NCBI GenBank assembly: GCA_032718475.1
Contig: JAUCBJ010002613.1
Location: 1 to 53,120, forward strand
Direction: 5' to 3'
DNA length: 53,120 nt
Source: Nemertoderma westbladi
Taxonomy: Eukaryota > Xenacoelomorpha > Nemertodermatida > Nemertodermatidae
Translations under genes and position numbers: made by a program
The notes under the pieces: generated by a model
Databases searched by the model: none
Told to the model about the DNA's origin: nothing
The model's input: only the letters and a program-made list of their open reading frames with translations
Part shown: in pieces, positions 11,127 through 23,452 of the stretch
How positions within the stretch are numbered: the stretch's first letter is position 1
Layout: each line of letters starts with the position of its first letter

Positions 11127-12223
11127 ACTGATGAGACATTGTGTACCAAACGATACATTGTGGACCAAACGATACATTGTGGACCAAACGATACATTGTT
11201 TACCAAACGAGACATTGTGGACCAAACGATACATTGTTTACCAAACGAGACATTGTGGACCAAACGATACATTGTTTACCAAACGGGACATTGTGTACCA
11301 AACGATACATTGTTTACCAAACGATACATTGTTTACCAAACGAGACATTGTGTACCAAACGATACATTGTTTACCAAATGAGACATTGTGGACCAAACGA
11401 TACATTGTTTACCAAACGAGACATTGTTAACCAAATGAGACATTGTTAACCAAATGAGACATTGTTGACCAAACGATACATTGTTTACCAAACGAGACAA
11501 TGTTTACCAAATGAGATATTGTGTACCAAATGAGACATTGTGTACCAAACGATACATTGTTTACCAAACGAGACAATGTTTACCAAACGAGACATTGTTA
11601 ACCAAATGAGACATTGTGGACCAAACGATACATTGTTTACCAAACGAGACAATGTTTACCAAATGAGATGTTGTGTACTAAATGAGACATTGTGGACCAA
11701 ATGAGACATTGTGTACCAATGAGACATTGTGTACCAAATGGGAAATTGTGTACTAAATGAGACATTGTGTACTAAATGAGACATTGTGTACTAAATGAAA
11801 CATTGTGTACCAAATGAGACATTGTGTACCAAATGGGAAATTGTGTACTAAATGAGACATTGTGTACTAAATGAGACATTGTGTACCAAATGAGACATTG
11901 TGTACCAAATGGGAAATTGTGTACTAATGCTAAATGAGACATTGTGTACTAAATGAGACATTGTTTACCAGATGATACCTTGTGTACCAAATGAGACGTT
12001 GTTTACAAAAGGAGACATTGTGTACCAAATGAAACATTGTGTACCAAATGAGACATTGTGTACCAAATGGGACATTGTGTATCAAATGAGTCATTGTGTA
12101 CCAAATGAGACATTGTGTACCAATTCAGATATTATGTACCAAATGAGACATTGTTTACCAAATGAGACATTGTGTACCATGTGAGATATTGAGATATTGT
12201 AGACATTGTGGACCAAATGAGAT
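11127..12223 (+). repeat. 19-bp minisatellite, block 1
   Basis: Tandem copies of a 19-bp unit, consensus GAGACATTGTGTACCAAAT. Left-edge copies read ACCAAACGATACATTGT; copies to the right shift to the AAATGAGACATT form, a graded change in variants along the array. Because 19 is not a multiple of 3, three units make a 57-nt frame repeat, and long meaningless ORFs appear on both strands. Confidence 0.95.
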
Positions 12224-12445
12224 CTGCAGAAGAATTCGAGTATATGTTATCGTATATGTGTACAAGCTGATCATTTCTACTTAGTTACTATAGATACCAA
12301 TACCTATTTTTCAATTTGCGGTTTGGCTATACACAATCTATCTTTGTATTTGTATTTTATATTTAGTATATTTGTGCTTGCTGTACTCTAGGTATATCAC
12401 ATATGTGTGTATTTCTATGTACGATATTAAATTAAATTAAAATCA
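12224..12445. repeat. Non-satellite spacer, copy 1
   Basis: A 222-bp unique stretch from CTGCAGAAGAATTCGAG to AAATTAAATTAAAA interrupts the 19-bp array. It recurs exactly 2316 bp later (14540-14761), marking the higher-order duplication. Confidence 0.9.
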
Positions 12446-14539
12446 GACATTATGTACCAAATGAGACATTGTGTACCAAATGGGAAATTGTGTACTAAAT
12501 GAGACATTGTGTACTAAATGAGACATTGTGTACCAAATGAGACATTGTGTACCAAATGGGAAATTGTGTACTAAATGAGACATTGTGTACTAAATGAGAC
12601 ATTGTGTACCAAATGAGACGTTGTGTACCAAATGAGACATTGTGTACCAAATGGGAAATTGTGTACTAATACTAAATGAGACATTGTGTACCAAATGAGA
12701 CATTGTGTACCAAATGAGACATTGTGTATCAAATGAGACATTGTGTAGCAAATGAGACATTGTGTACCAATTCAGATATTATGTACCAAATGAGACATTG
12801 TTTACCAAATGAGACATTGTGTACCATATGAGATATTGTGTACCAAATGAGATATTGTGTACCAAATGAGACATTGTGTACCAATTCAGATATTATGTAC
12901 CAAATGAGACATTGTTTACAAAATGAGACATTGTTTACCAAATGAGACATTGTGTACCATATGAGACATTGTGTACCAAATGAGACATTGTGTACCGAAT
13001 GAGACATTGTGTAGCTAATGAGACATTGTGTATCAAATGAGACATTGTGTACCAAATGAGTCATTGTGTAACAAATGAGACATTGTGTACCAATTGAGAT
13101 ATTATGTACCTAATGAGACATTGTGTACCATATGAGACATTGTGTACCAAATGAGACATTGTATACCAAATGAGACATTGTGTAGCTAATGATACATTGT
13201 GTATCAAATCAGACATTGTGTACCAAATAAGTCATTGTGTAAAGTCATTGTGTACCAAATAAGTCATTGTGTAACAAAGGAGACATTGTGTACCAATTCA
13301 GATATTATGTACCAAATGAGACATTGTGTACCAATGAGACATTGTGTACCAATGAGACATTGTGTACTAAATGAGACATTGTTTACCAGATGAGACATTG
13401 TGTACCAAATGAGTCGTTGTTTACAAAAGGAGACATTGTGTACCAAATGAAACATTGTTTATCAAATGAGACATTGTGTATCAAATGAGACATTCTGTAT
13501 CAAATGATACATTGTGTATCAAATGAGACATTGTGTACCAATGAGACATTGTGTACTAAATTAGACATTGTTTACCAGATGAGACATTGTGTACCAATGA
13601 GACATTGTGTACCAATGAGACATTGTGTACTAAATGAGACATTGTTTACCAGATGAGGCATTGTGTACCAAATGAGACGTTCTTTACAAAAGGAGACATT
13701 GTGTACCAAATGAGACATTGTGTATATACCAATTCAGATATTATGTACCAAATAAGACATTGTGTACCATATGAGACATTGTGTAGCAAATGAGACATTG
13801 TGTATCAAATGAATCATTGTGTACCAAATGAGACATTGTGTACCAATTCAGATAGTATGTACCAAATGAGACGTTGTTTACAAAAGGAGACATTGTGTAT
13901 CATATGAGATATTGTGTACCAAATGAGATATTGTGTACCAAATGTGACATTGTGTATCAAATGAGTCATTGTGTACCAAATGAGACATTGTGTACCAATT
14001 CAGATATTATGTACCAAATGAGACATTGTTTACCAAATGAGACATTGTGTACCATGTGAGATATTGTGTACCAAATGAGATATTGTGTACCAAATGAGAC
14101 ATTGTGTACCAATTCAGATATTATGTACCAAATGAGACTTTGTTTACCAAATGAGACATTGTTTACCAAATGAGACATTGTTTACCAAATGAGACATTGT
14201 GTACCATATGAGACATTGTGTACAAAATGAGACATTGTGTACCAAATGAGACATTGTGTAGCTAATGAGACATTGTGTATCAAATGAGACATTGTGTACC
14301 AAATGAGTCATTGTGTAACAAATGAGACATTGTGTACCAATTCAGATATTATGTACCAAATGAGACATTGTGTATCATATGAGACATTGTGTGCCAAATG
14401 AGACATTGTGTACCAAATGAGACATTGTGTAGCTAATGATACATTGTGTATCAAATCAGACATTGTGTACCAAATGAGTCATTGTGTGTACCAAATAAGA
14501 CATTGTGTACCAAATGAGACATTGTGGACCAAATGAAAT
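12446..14539 (+). repeat. 19-bp minisatellite, block 2 (higher-order copy 1)
   Basis: More 19-bp units. A recurrent variant unit, CCAATTCAGATATTATGTA, is spaced every few units, giving a local higher-order structure. Much of this block (at least 12446-13500) reappears at +2316 bp with very few changes, including identical variant order. Confidence 0.93.
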
Positions 14540-14761
14540 CTGCAGAAGAATTCGAGTATATGTTATCGTATATGTGTACAAGCTGATCATTTCTACTTAG
14601 TTACTATAGATACCAATACCTATTTTTCAATTTGCGGTTTGGCTATACACAATCTATCTTTGTATTTGTATTTTATATTTAGTATATTTGTGCTTGCTGT
14701 ACTCTAGGTATATCACATATGTGTGTATTTCTATGTACGATATTAAATTAAATTAAAATCA
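14540..14761. repeat. Non-satellite spacer, copy 2
   Basis: Second copy of the 222-bp spacer, offset 2316 bp from the first and essentially identical by eye. Confidence 0.9.
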
Positions 14762-16976
14762 GACATTATGTACCAAATGAGACATTGTGTACCAAATGGG
14801 AAATTGTGTACTAAATGAGACATTGTGTACTAAATGAGACATTGTGTACCAAATGAGACATTGTGTACCAAATGGGAAATTGTGTACTAAATGAGACATT
14901 GTGTACTAAATGAGACATTGTGTACCAAATGAGACGTTGTGTACCAAATGAGACATTGTGTACCAAATGGGAAATTGTGTACTAATACTAAATGAGATAT
15001 TGTGTACCAAATGAAACATTGTGTACCAAATGAGACATTGTGTATCAAATGAGACATTGTGTAGCAAATGAGACATTGTGTACCAATTCAGATATTATGT
15101 ACCAAATGAGACATTGTTTACCAAATGAGACATTGTGTACCATATGAGATATTGTGTACCAAATGAGATATTGTGTACCAAATGAGACATTGTGTACCAA
15201 TTCAGATATTATGTACCAAATGAGACATTGTTTACAAAATGAGACATTGTTTACCAAATGAGACATTGTGTACCATATGAGACATTGTGTACCAAATGAG
15301 ACATTGTGTACCGAATGAGACATTGTGTAGCTAATGAGACATTGTGTATCAAATGAGACATTGTGTACCAAATGAGTCATTGTGTAACAAATGAGACATT
15401 GTGTACCAATTGAGATATTATGTACCTAATGAGACATTGTGTACCATATGAGACATTGTGTACCAAATGAGACATTGTATACCAAATGAGACATTGTGTA
15501 GCTAATGATACATTGTGTATCAAATCAGACATTGTGTACCAAATAAGTCATTGTGTAAAGTCATTGTGTACCAAATAAGTCATTGTGTAACAAAGGAGAC
15601 ATTGTGTACCAATTCAGATATTATGTACCAAATGAGACATTGTGTACCAATGAGACATTGTGTACCAATGAGACATTGTGTACTAAATGAGACATTGTTT
15701 ACCAGATGAGACATTGTGTACCAAATGAGTCGTTGTTTACAAAAGGAGACATTGTGTACCAAATGAAACATTGTTTATCAAATGAGACATTGTGTATCAA
15801 ATGAGACATTCTGTATCAAATGAGACATTGTGTATCAAATGAGACATTCTGTATCAAATGAGACATTGTGTATCAAATGAGACATTGTGTACCAATGAGA
15901 CATTGTGTACTAAATTAGACATTGTTTACCAGATGAGACATTGTGTACCAATGAGACATTGTGTACCAATGAGACATTGTGTACTAAATGAGACATTGTT
16001 TACCAAATGAGACATTATGTACCATATGAGACATTGTGTACCAAATGAGACATTGTGTACCAATTCAGATATTATGTACCAAATGAGACATTTTTTACCA
16101 AATGATACATTGTTTACCAAATGAGACATTGTGTACCATATGAGACATTGTGTACCAAATGAGACATTGTGTACCAAATGAGACATTGTGTACCAAATGA
16201 GACATTGTGTACCAAATGAGACATTGTGTACCAATTCAGATATTATGTACTAAATGAGACATTGTTTAAAAAATGAGACATTGTGTACCAAATGAGAGAT
16301 TGTGTACCAAATGAGACATTGTGTACCAATTCAGATATTATGTACTAAATGAGACATTGTTTACAAAATGAGACATTGTGTACCAAATGAGACATTGTGT
16401 ACCAAATGAGACATTGTGTACCAAATGAGACATTGTGTACCAAATGAGACATTGTGTGCCAATTCAGATATTATGTATCAAATGAGACATTGTTTACCAA
16501 ATGAGACATTGTGTACCATATGAGACATTGTGTACCAAATGAGACATTGTGTACCAATTCAGATATTATGTACCAAATGAGACATTGTTTACCAAATGAG
16601 ACATTGTTTACCAAATGAGACATTGTGTACCATATGAGACATTGTGTACCAAATGAGACATTGTGTACCAAATGAGACATTGTGTACCAATTCAGATATT
16701 ATGTACTAAATGAGACATTGTTTACAAAATGAGACATTGTGTACCAAATGAGACATTGTGTACCATATGAGACCTTGTGTACCAAATGAGACATTGTGTA
16801 CCATATGAGACATTGTGTACCAAATGATACATTGTGTACCAAATGAGACATTATGTACCATATGAGGCATTGTGTACCAAATCAGACATTGTGTACCAAA
16901 TGAGACATTGTGTACCAAATGAGACATTGTGTACCAATTCAGATATTATGTACCAAATGAGACATTGTGTACCATA
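14762..16976 (+). repeat. 19-bp minisatellite, block 3 (higher-order copy 2)
   Basis: Repeats block 2 at +2316 bp until about 15820, where two extra 19-bp units (38 bp) are inserted; beyond that the two copies drift apart. The array ends at about 16976. All of it lies inside OSBP intron 2, so it would be transcribed in the OSBP pre-mRNA. Confidence 0.93.
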
Positions 16977-17640
16977 TAGAATCAAATTTCCCATCAATAG
17001 TGGAAAAATATGCATCAATATTTGATAGTATCGATATTTTTGACAACCCTAGATGTAACGCACATATTTTTGGTGGCGAAGCGAGTTCATAAATATCTGT
17101 ATTATTCATGTCGGGATCCATCATCAATTGTAGTTTTCCTTTAACTCGAATAATTCCACATCCACATGGCTGATTTTACCTGGCGACCACTGTGGTATAA
17201 GTGCCATTCTTGGTTGGTCTATATATCCATCTGTTTGAGAGGGAAACGTTATCGAACCATAAGTGATTCAATTGTAGCAATTATAATAGTCAGTTACGTC
17301 AGGGTGTGTATAACCTGTACAATGATACAATGCTATTATTAACATATAAGTCTTACCCGATGTCAGTTGGGGTTTTCATTTATTGATTATATAATGTGAT
17401 GGCACTTCTATTAGGCTGCTCGGACCTCATACTCACATACAGCTGACGGCAGGTGTTCTGTTGTATAGCCACATTGGCTTGTTGCCTTAATCTCAAGTGG
17501 ACTTTGTATTAATTTTTCTTGGACAAGACGTCTTACTGAACATATGATGATTTATTAATTAAACAATATTATTTCGCGCGTGTCTTTATGTATATCGTAA
17601 TTATATTATACAATACAAAAATTATTATATGCATAAATTG
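16977..17640. other. Unclassified AT-rich intronic sequence
   Basis: No gene or clear repeat seen between the 19-bp array and the next minisatellite. Confidence 0.4.
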
Positions 17641-17955
17641 TCAAAAGTTACAAATGTTTTTCTGCTTTAGGGTTACATAGTTACAAAAGTTACAAATGTT
17701 TTTCTGCTTTAGGGTTACATTGTTACAATAGTTACAAATGTTTTTCTGCTTTAGGGTTACATTGTTACAAATGTTTTTCTGGTTTAGGGTTACATTGTTA
17801 CAAAAGTTACAAATGTTTTTCTGCTTTAGGGTTACATTGTTACAAAAGTTACAAATGTTTTTCTGCTTTAGGGTTACATTGTTACAAAAGTTACAAATGT
17901 TTTTCTGCTTTAGGGTTACATTGTTACAAAAGTTACAAATGTTTTTCTGCTATTG
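17641..17955 (+). repeat. 42-bp minisatellite
   Basis: About seven copies of a 42-bp unit made of GTTACAAATGTTTTTCTGCT, TTAGGGTTACATTGTTAC and AAAA. One copy is shorter. The period is a multiple of 3, so the array is open as a 73-codon frame with no sign of being a protein. Confidence 0.9.
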
Positions 17956-18182
17956 TTAAATTAACTGGTAATCGATATCATTTCCATATTACCAATTCCC
18001 GATGTTGTTATATTAAATAGCTTTTCGATTTGTTCCGATTTCACCTAACTTTTATATCCTGACGCCAAACTTTGTCCGTTTATTTTTCGGCTTCTACAAT
18101 ATTTTACTATTTCGTTTAATATTTGTCTATTTCGGTTTTTATTCCATGTTTGTGTGGTCTTACTGGTATATTTCTTGCAGAT

Positions 18183-18424
18183 GGGGGGGGGGGGGGGGGG
18201 GCATTCGACGCAATCAAATTTCATCCCTGTCCGGGTGAAAATTGTCACAAATATCAACTGATTACTCCCAAAATTATAACTGCAATCTGTTGGTTCTTGA
18301 TATTCGTTAATTGTCGTCATAGAGTAACCCGCCCCGTAACCTGCTTTGTTCCTTTAATTGATAATTTAACATTGAGACGAGATGTTAATTTGCCGAGATT
18401 GAATTTGCGTCAAGTTCCCACCCC
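18183..18424. mobile_element. G-run/C-run-capped inverted-repeat element, copy A
   Basis: Starts with 19 G (18183-18201) then CATTCGACGCAAT; ends with ATTTGCGTCAAG then a C-rich end (about 18403-18424). The ends are inverted repeats of GACGCAAAT. The interior has CCGTAACCTGCTTTGTTCC and ATTGATAATTTAACATTGAG, shared with copy B. Confidence 0.65.
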
Positions 18425-18865
18425 TGTCTCATTTTTGGAATCCTGGATCTGGGACACAATAATATATTATAAACCGTGGGTTATTGACTCCAAACATGTA
18501 GTCATTATATGGCTGGTTACCAAATACAGCAAATACCATTTTGAGTCTGGCGGACCACCATCTTGGCTAGATAGGGGGATGAAATATAATTATAATTCCA
18601 TACGGCTGTTCACACTTAGCAAATACAATTCCTAGTGTATATGATTCTGTGTAGTGCTGTAATTACAAATAATGTAGGTAATTATTCAAATATTCTAAAT
18701 TAATATTTTAGTTTAACTTCTCTATGTATCATGGACTGGTTGTTTAGTTATTAGTCGTATATCTATTTAAATAGTTTGAATTTTCATTTTATTTAATTGG
18801 CATTTGTTTGGTAGTGTTTTGTGGATCGCATGATTTAGGTCTGAAATGTAGATAAGTATGTGTGT

Positions 18866-19126
18866 GGGGGGGGGGGGGGGGGGGGTACCGTTGACCTAAT
18901 TTATCCATTTACAGGGGAGAATCGACGCAAATAAAACCTGATTACGTAATAATTAAAACTGTGACCTGTTTTATTGACTTTTGTTTATTGTTTTGGTCAG
19001 AAAAACGTGCCACTGTAAGCTGCGCCTTTCCCTTAATCGATAATTAACCTTTGAGGCGAAAGTCATTTATCGAGATGGGATTTGCGTCAAGTCCACCAGC
19101 CCCCCCCCCCCCCCCCCCCCCCCCCC
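18866..19126. mobile_element. G-run/C-run-capped inverted-repeat element, copy B
   Basis: Bounded by 20 G (18866-18885) and 27 C (19100-19126). Inside these caps are GAATCGACGCAAAT (18919-18932) and ATTTGCGTCAAG (about 19080-19091), inverted to each other. The interior TTGTTTATTGTTTTGGTCAG and CTGCGCCTTTCCCTTAATCG is the reverse complement of the unit amplified at 28050-28690. Confidence 0.7.
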
Positions 19127-19507
19127 ACCCTGACTCTAATAATAATTTTGAATTTTGTTAATTAATTAATTTCATTATTGTACATTTAATTGAAATCTTA
19201 GTTATTCGTTTACTTTAATTGTCTCAGGATTATAATTTAATGCCGCCATTTTATGAGAGAGGATTAAGTACCAATATTTTGCGGAATTTTATTTTGATGG
19301 TGCTATAGTTTTATATTGGTTGCAAAATGTCATATTCCATAAATCTTTATATTATACTATTTTTAATCTATATCTATTTAATTACAACCGCATATTAAAT
19401 ATTTTTACTATTATGAAGATGCTTGAATATGTTTACTTAATTAACTTCAATTAGCTTGACCCAATTAGCTTGACCGCAGTAGTTTTTATAAGCGAATCGG
19501 TTAAGAA

Positions 19508-19699
19508 ATGTCTTCTAAACGCCGAAACTCGGGGAAACTCAACAAAAAGCAGCGAAAAGCGTTGTTCAATGCGACAGAATTTAACGATAAATCATTAGCG
19601 TGTTGGAGAAAGTCGGCAGTGCTGAATGTCGACGTTGAAGGTATCGGGACTGGTTGTACGTACCCTATTGTAGTTACATTACTGGCTCAGATAGAGTAA
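19508..19699 (+). CDS. Orphan small ORF or exon candidate, unrecognised
   Basis: A 63-codon frame opens with MSSKRRNSGKLNKKQRKAL and continues LFNATEFNDKSLACWRKSAV and LNVDVE. It has a basic N-terminus and codon-like composition unlike the surrounding AT-rich intron. A possible donor GTATCG occurs at about 19640, after LNVDVE, so it could be a first exon. I recognise no domain, and it does not fit the OSBP sequence between exons 2 and 3, which join directly by phase and homology. It may be a nested gene, a retroelement scrap or chance. Confidence 0.25.
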   Translation: MSSKRRNSGKLNKKQRKALFNATEFNDKSLACWRKSAVLNVDVEGIGTGCTYPIVVTLLAQIE

Positions 19700-19813
19700 C
19701 AATTTATAGTAGAAACTTTATACAGTTGTATCTGAAGCTTTTTTATTAATCAAGTTAAAGAAATGTCTCGATAAACTTTACAACATATACAATTTTGCTT
19801 CAAGGGTTTGCAA

Positions 19814-20130
19814 CGTGGGTGTAACATAGCACACCTTGGTGTAGTTAGACCGTGGGTGTAACATAGTACACCTTGGTGTAGTTAGACCGTGGGTGTAACA
19901 TAGTACACCTTGGTGTAGTTAGACCGTGAGTGTAACATAGTACACCTTGGTGTAGTTAGACCGTGAGTGTAACATAGTACACCTTGGTGTAGTTAGACCG
20001 TGGGTGTAACATAGTACACCTTGGTGTAGTTAGACCGTGGGTGTAACATAGTACACCTTGGTGTAGTTAGACCGTGGGTGTAACATAGTACACCTTGGTG
20101 TAGTTAGACCGTGAGTGTAACATAGTACAC
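19814..20130 (+). repeat. 37-bp minisatellite
   Basis: About eight copies of a 37-bp unit: CGTGGGTGTAACATAGTACA followed by CCTTGGTGTAGTTAGAC. The only common variants are GTGAGTG for GTGGGTG and CATAGC for CATAGT in the first unit. Confidence 0.93.
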
Positions 20131-20606
20131 GGACATAGTACACGCAACGGCGCAACAGCACAACAGCTCTATAACCAATGAACAACATTGGCGCAACAGC
20201 GCAAAAACCTAAGATTGGTTTATACATTCCACTCTAATTCCATTGGCTTGTGCATTCTGTTGCGTTCTATGGCATTCCATTTCTGTAGCGCCAATGGCGC
20301 AACAAGCAGAGAACAGGAGAAGTTAGGCCTACAAATACATGAAAATTGATCAGCTGACATGAAGTAGTCAGGCTGTCAGGCAGGGTAAATCTTTTCGACC
20401 TACGCCTAGTTTGCAACATTGGGTCATACATCACCACTTTCAGAGTTTTAACAATAACTACGCGTAGGTGCTACACGGAGGTGCTACGTATAACTACGCG
20501 TAGGTGCTACCCATAACTATGCCTATTCGACGTTTTAAGTGGCCTAGGTCTACATATTCCAAGCGGTTCAGTACTAAAATAAGACAATGCGGTGGTATGT
20601 TCAATA

Positions 20607-21040
20607 TACACGAAGTGGGGCCTTCGCGCAGCACGTGACTTAAATTTAATTTAAGTACTAATTCGAAAGTATTACTGTATTAGGATATTATTGGAATGTG
20701 GTGTGGAATGTTAGGAATGTATATGAATCAGCAGTCCGGTAGAGGTTTACATATTTAAAAGAACTGCCGAAATATAAGTTATATGAGTATTATTTGTTAT
20801 GATTTCTACCATTATATTCTTCCACGCAAAGTTCCTAGTCCTATAGGTCCAATCAAAACATTCTGTATATTGCCAATGGTTCAACGTAATCAAAGAGACG
20901 ACGCTAGACACGCACGCAGCCAATCCCAGTGAAAAATGCACGCAAATAAGTAGTCATAAGTGATAATTCTAGAAAGGCTTTTCTGCGAATGTAGGCTATT
21001 GTGTAATTCATTTCAGTACCGGTCTGCCTAACTGTCTGCA
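20607..21040. repeat. Direct repeat of about 430 bp, copy 1
   Basis: From TACACGAAGTGGGGCCTTCG through to the start of the 13-bp array this stretch recurs 1791 bp downstream (22398-22831), identical as far as I can read. Confidence 0.9.
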
Positions 21041-21152
21041 CCAGGTGTCTGCACCAGGTGTCTGCACCAGGTGTCTGCACCAGGTGTCTGCACCAGGTGT
21101 CTGCACCAGGTGTCTGCACCAGGTGTCTGCACCAGGTATCTGCACCAGGTGT
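21027..21152 (+). repeat. 13-bp minisatellite, long form
   Basis: Roughly nine copies of CTGCACCAGGTGT, one with A for G. The shorter version (about four to five copies) ends the second direct repeat at about 22818-22887, so the two duplicates differ in array length. Confidence 0.92.
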
Positions 21153-21289
21153 CTGCTTAACGTTTACACCCCAATTCCGCTTGGTTTATATCTTGATTAT
21201 CAATAAAATAGTAACGTGAAATATTTATGGAGCGTATATTTGAGAATGTTGAAATAATGCGTTTAGTAGTGTGACCAGCGTCTTGAATT

Positions 21290-22190
21290 TCCGCTTACCT
21301 CTAGCGGCAGACTGGAGAAATGCAGATCGACCACCTTCCTCAGAAAGACGCAGCATGTGCTCTAGTACATATGCCAATATTCACTTTAAATAAATTAATA
21401 TCAAGGAATTGGGGACAGTTATACATTTCGCCCTCTAGCGGCAGACTGGAGGACTCCAGACCGTTTACTGCCCACCAAAGACTCAGGCCGACTTCTACTA
21501 CATATCTGCTACGTTTCAGCTTGAACGGATCATAAATAACGAGATGGGAGAAAGATTTCACTTTCAAACATTTCGCCCTCTAGCGGCAGACTGAAGAACT
21601 GCACACGGATTAGCCTTCAATTCAATTCAATTCAATTCCTTCTTTCAAAGTCACAGCTAATGGTCTAGTACATATCTGCCAAATTTCAGCATAAATGGAT
21701 TAAAAGCAAAGAAATGGGAGGACATTTAACGTTTAGACATGTGGCCCTCTAGCAGGAGACTATTGCTCTGATGGTGTCTGAAAGTCTCTCAAACGTCTCA
21801 ACTTTAGCTCATATTGATACCTACAAATTTTCAACTTGGCAGCTTTAAATCCGACAAAGTTATTAGCATGTCAAAATCGTAACGACGACAACGATTTCAC
21901 TTTCACACCTTTGGCCCTCTAGCGGCAGACTGGAGAACTGCAGATGGATTCGCCTCCTTTGAAAGTCACAGCTAATGGTCTAATACATATCTGCCAAGTT
22001 TCAGCTTAAACGGATTAAAAGCAAAGAAATGGGAGGGCATTTAATGTTTAGACATGTGGCCCTCTAGCGGGAGACCATTGCACTGATGGTGTCTGAAAGT
22101 CTCTCAAAAATCTCAACTTTTGCTCATATTGATACCTACAAATTTTCAACTTGGCAGCTTTAAATCCGACAAAGTTATTAGCATGTCAAA
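21290..22190. repeat. Diverged tandem block with six CCTCTAGCGGCAG-like motifs
   Basis: Units of about 130-170 bp repeat AACTGCAGATGGATTCGCCT, CAGCTAATGGTCTAATACAT and TTTCAGCTTAAACGGATTAA. Each unit is headed by a CGCCCTCTAGCGGCAG-like word at 21298, 21429, 21574, 21743, 21913 and 22058. The last two units closely copy the two before (offset about 315-340 bp). The reverse complement, CTGCCGCTAGAGGGCG, resembles the CTCF core. Confidence 0.75.
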
Positions 22191-22194
22191 ATCG

Positions 22195-22243
22195 TAACGA
22201 CGACGACGACGACGACGACGACAACGACGACGACGACGACGAC
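22195..22243 (+). repeat. (GAC)n trinucleotide microsatellite
   Basis: ACGACGACG run with one ACA interruption; it ends the CCTCTAGCGGC block. Confidence 0.95.
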
Positions 22244-22397
22244 AACTATTTGCATAAATTGACCCACCCCCTAACAGTGTCAATTCGCTAAGGCTCCGCC
22301 AACTTCGTGGCTCGCCCCACAACCCACAACAATCAAATGCTTTCAACAGTAATGTATCCTATACCTGTATACTCTATGTAGTGGCATACGCTAAGAC

Positions 22398-22890
22398 TAC
22401 ACGAAGTGGGGCCTTCGCGCAGCACGTGACTTAAATTTAATTTAAGTACTAATTCGAAAGTATTACTGTATTAGGATATTATTGGAATGTGGTGTGGAAT
22501 GTTAGGAATGTATATGAATCAGCAGTCCGGTAGAGGTTTACATATTTAAAAGAACTGCCGAAATATAAGTTATATGAGTATTATTTGTTATGATTTCTAC
22601 CATTATATTCTTCCACGCAAAGTTCCTAGTCCTATAGGTCCAATCAAAACATTCTGTATATTGCCAATGGTTCAACGTAATCAAAGAGACGACGCTAGAC
22701 ACGCACGCAGCCAATCCCAGTGAAAAATGCACGCAAATAAGTAGTCATAAGTGATAATTCTAGAAAGGCTTTTCTGCGAATGTAGGCTATTGTGTAATTC
22801 ATTTCAGTACCGGTCTGCCTAACTGTCTGCACCAGGTGTCTGCACCAGGTGTCTGCACCAGGTGTCTGCACCAGTTGTCTGCACCATGAT
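22398..22890. repeat. Direct repeat, copy 2, with short 13-bp array
   Basis: Second copy of 20607-21040 at +1791 bp, followed by four to five CTGCACCAGGTGT units. The sequence after the array differs from that after copy 1, so one breakpoint lies in the array. Confidence 0.9.
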
Positions 22891-23236
22891 TTGACGAAAC
22901 ACATGTATACATCTAATGAAATGAGGTCGCGACACAATATATATGAAGATAATGAGATACAGACAATAAGTAACATATTTAAATTCATCTTCACGAGGTG
23001 TTTCTAATGATATATATATACTTAGAAAAATTATGGTTTAGAACAATTTTAATTTATTATTATTTTTCATTCTATCTGGGCCAGCTCATTTACTTTAAAG
23101 AACTCACTTGTTCCGAATGGAGTTAGGAACTCCAGTTATTTTGTTCTGTGTGTAGTTCATAGTGACAGTGACTCTACTCAGTAAGTTAATTATTTCCGAT
23201 ATTTAGTTCTTTATTTCTCGTTTTATTTTTTTTTAG

Positions 23237-23374
23237 ATGAGGAAGATAATATTTCCATTCCTGACGCCAATGACATTCAGAACGATAACCGAATTCTAAG
23301 TGTGAAACTTGAAGATCTTACTACCTGCAATTCTATGATAATAAAACATTGGTCTGCATTACATAAAGTGTTGG
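23237..23374 (+). CDS. OSBP: Oxysterol-binding protein, coding exon 3 (region after the PH domain)
   Basis: The acceptor is a T-run followed by AG at 23235-23236. With the G left over from exon 2 the exon starts DEEDNISIPD and continues RILSVKLEDLTTCNSMIIKH and WSALHKVLG. Vertebrate OSBP has an acidic DSGDEE stretch and then LRTLSSKVEDLSTCNDLIAKHGTALQ at this point, so the VEDL/LEDL-TCN and IxKHxxAL blocks identify it. It encodes helical sequence linking the PH domain to the FFAT motif. Length 138 nt, phase 1 in and phase 1 out. The donor is GTTAGT at 23375. It follows a 13.1-kb intron made mostly of satellites. Confidence 0.88.
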
Positions 23375-23452
23375 GTTAGTTTGGGGAGTTTTATACGGAG
23401 GCCCGTAGAGGTCATGAAATCCGCGTTTTTTCGCTTAGATAGATTGATGTCA

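Noticed and set aside
11131-16976. Many ORFs of 60-110 codons (MSHLVHNVSFGTQ- and YQMRHCVPNET-like)
   Set aside because: 19-bp repeat read in three frames; the same peptides appear at the unrelated second locus at 50.1-51.0 kb.
18123-18635. 170-codon ORF across element copy A
   Set aside because: Begins in intron sequence and reads through a G-run and transposon ends; no domain.
20607-22890. LTR retrotransposon with 430-bp LTRs
   Set aside because: The direct repeats lack clear TG...CA ends, primer-binding site, polypurine tract or gag/pol sequence between them.
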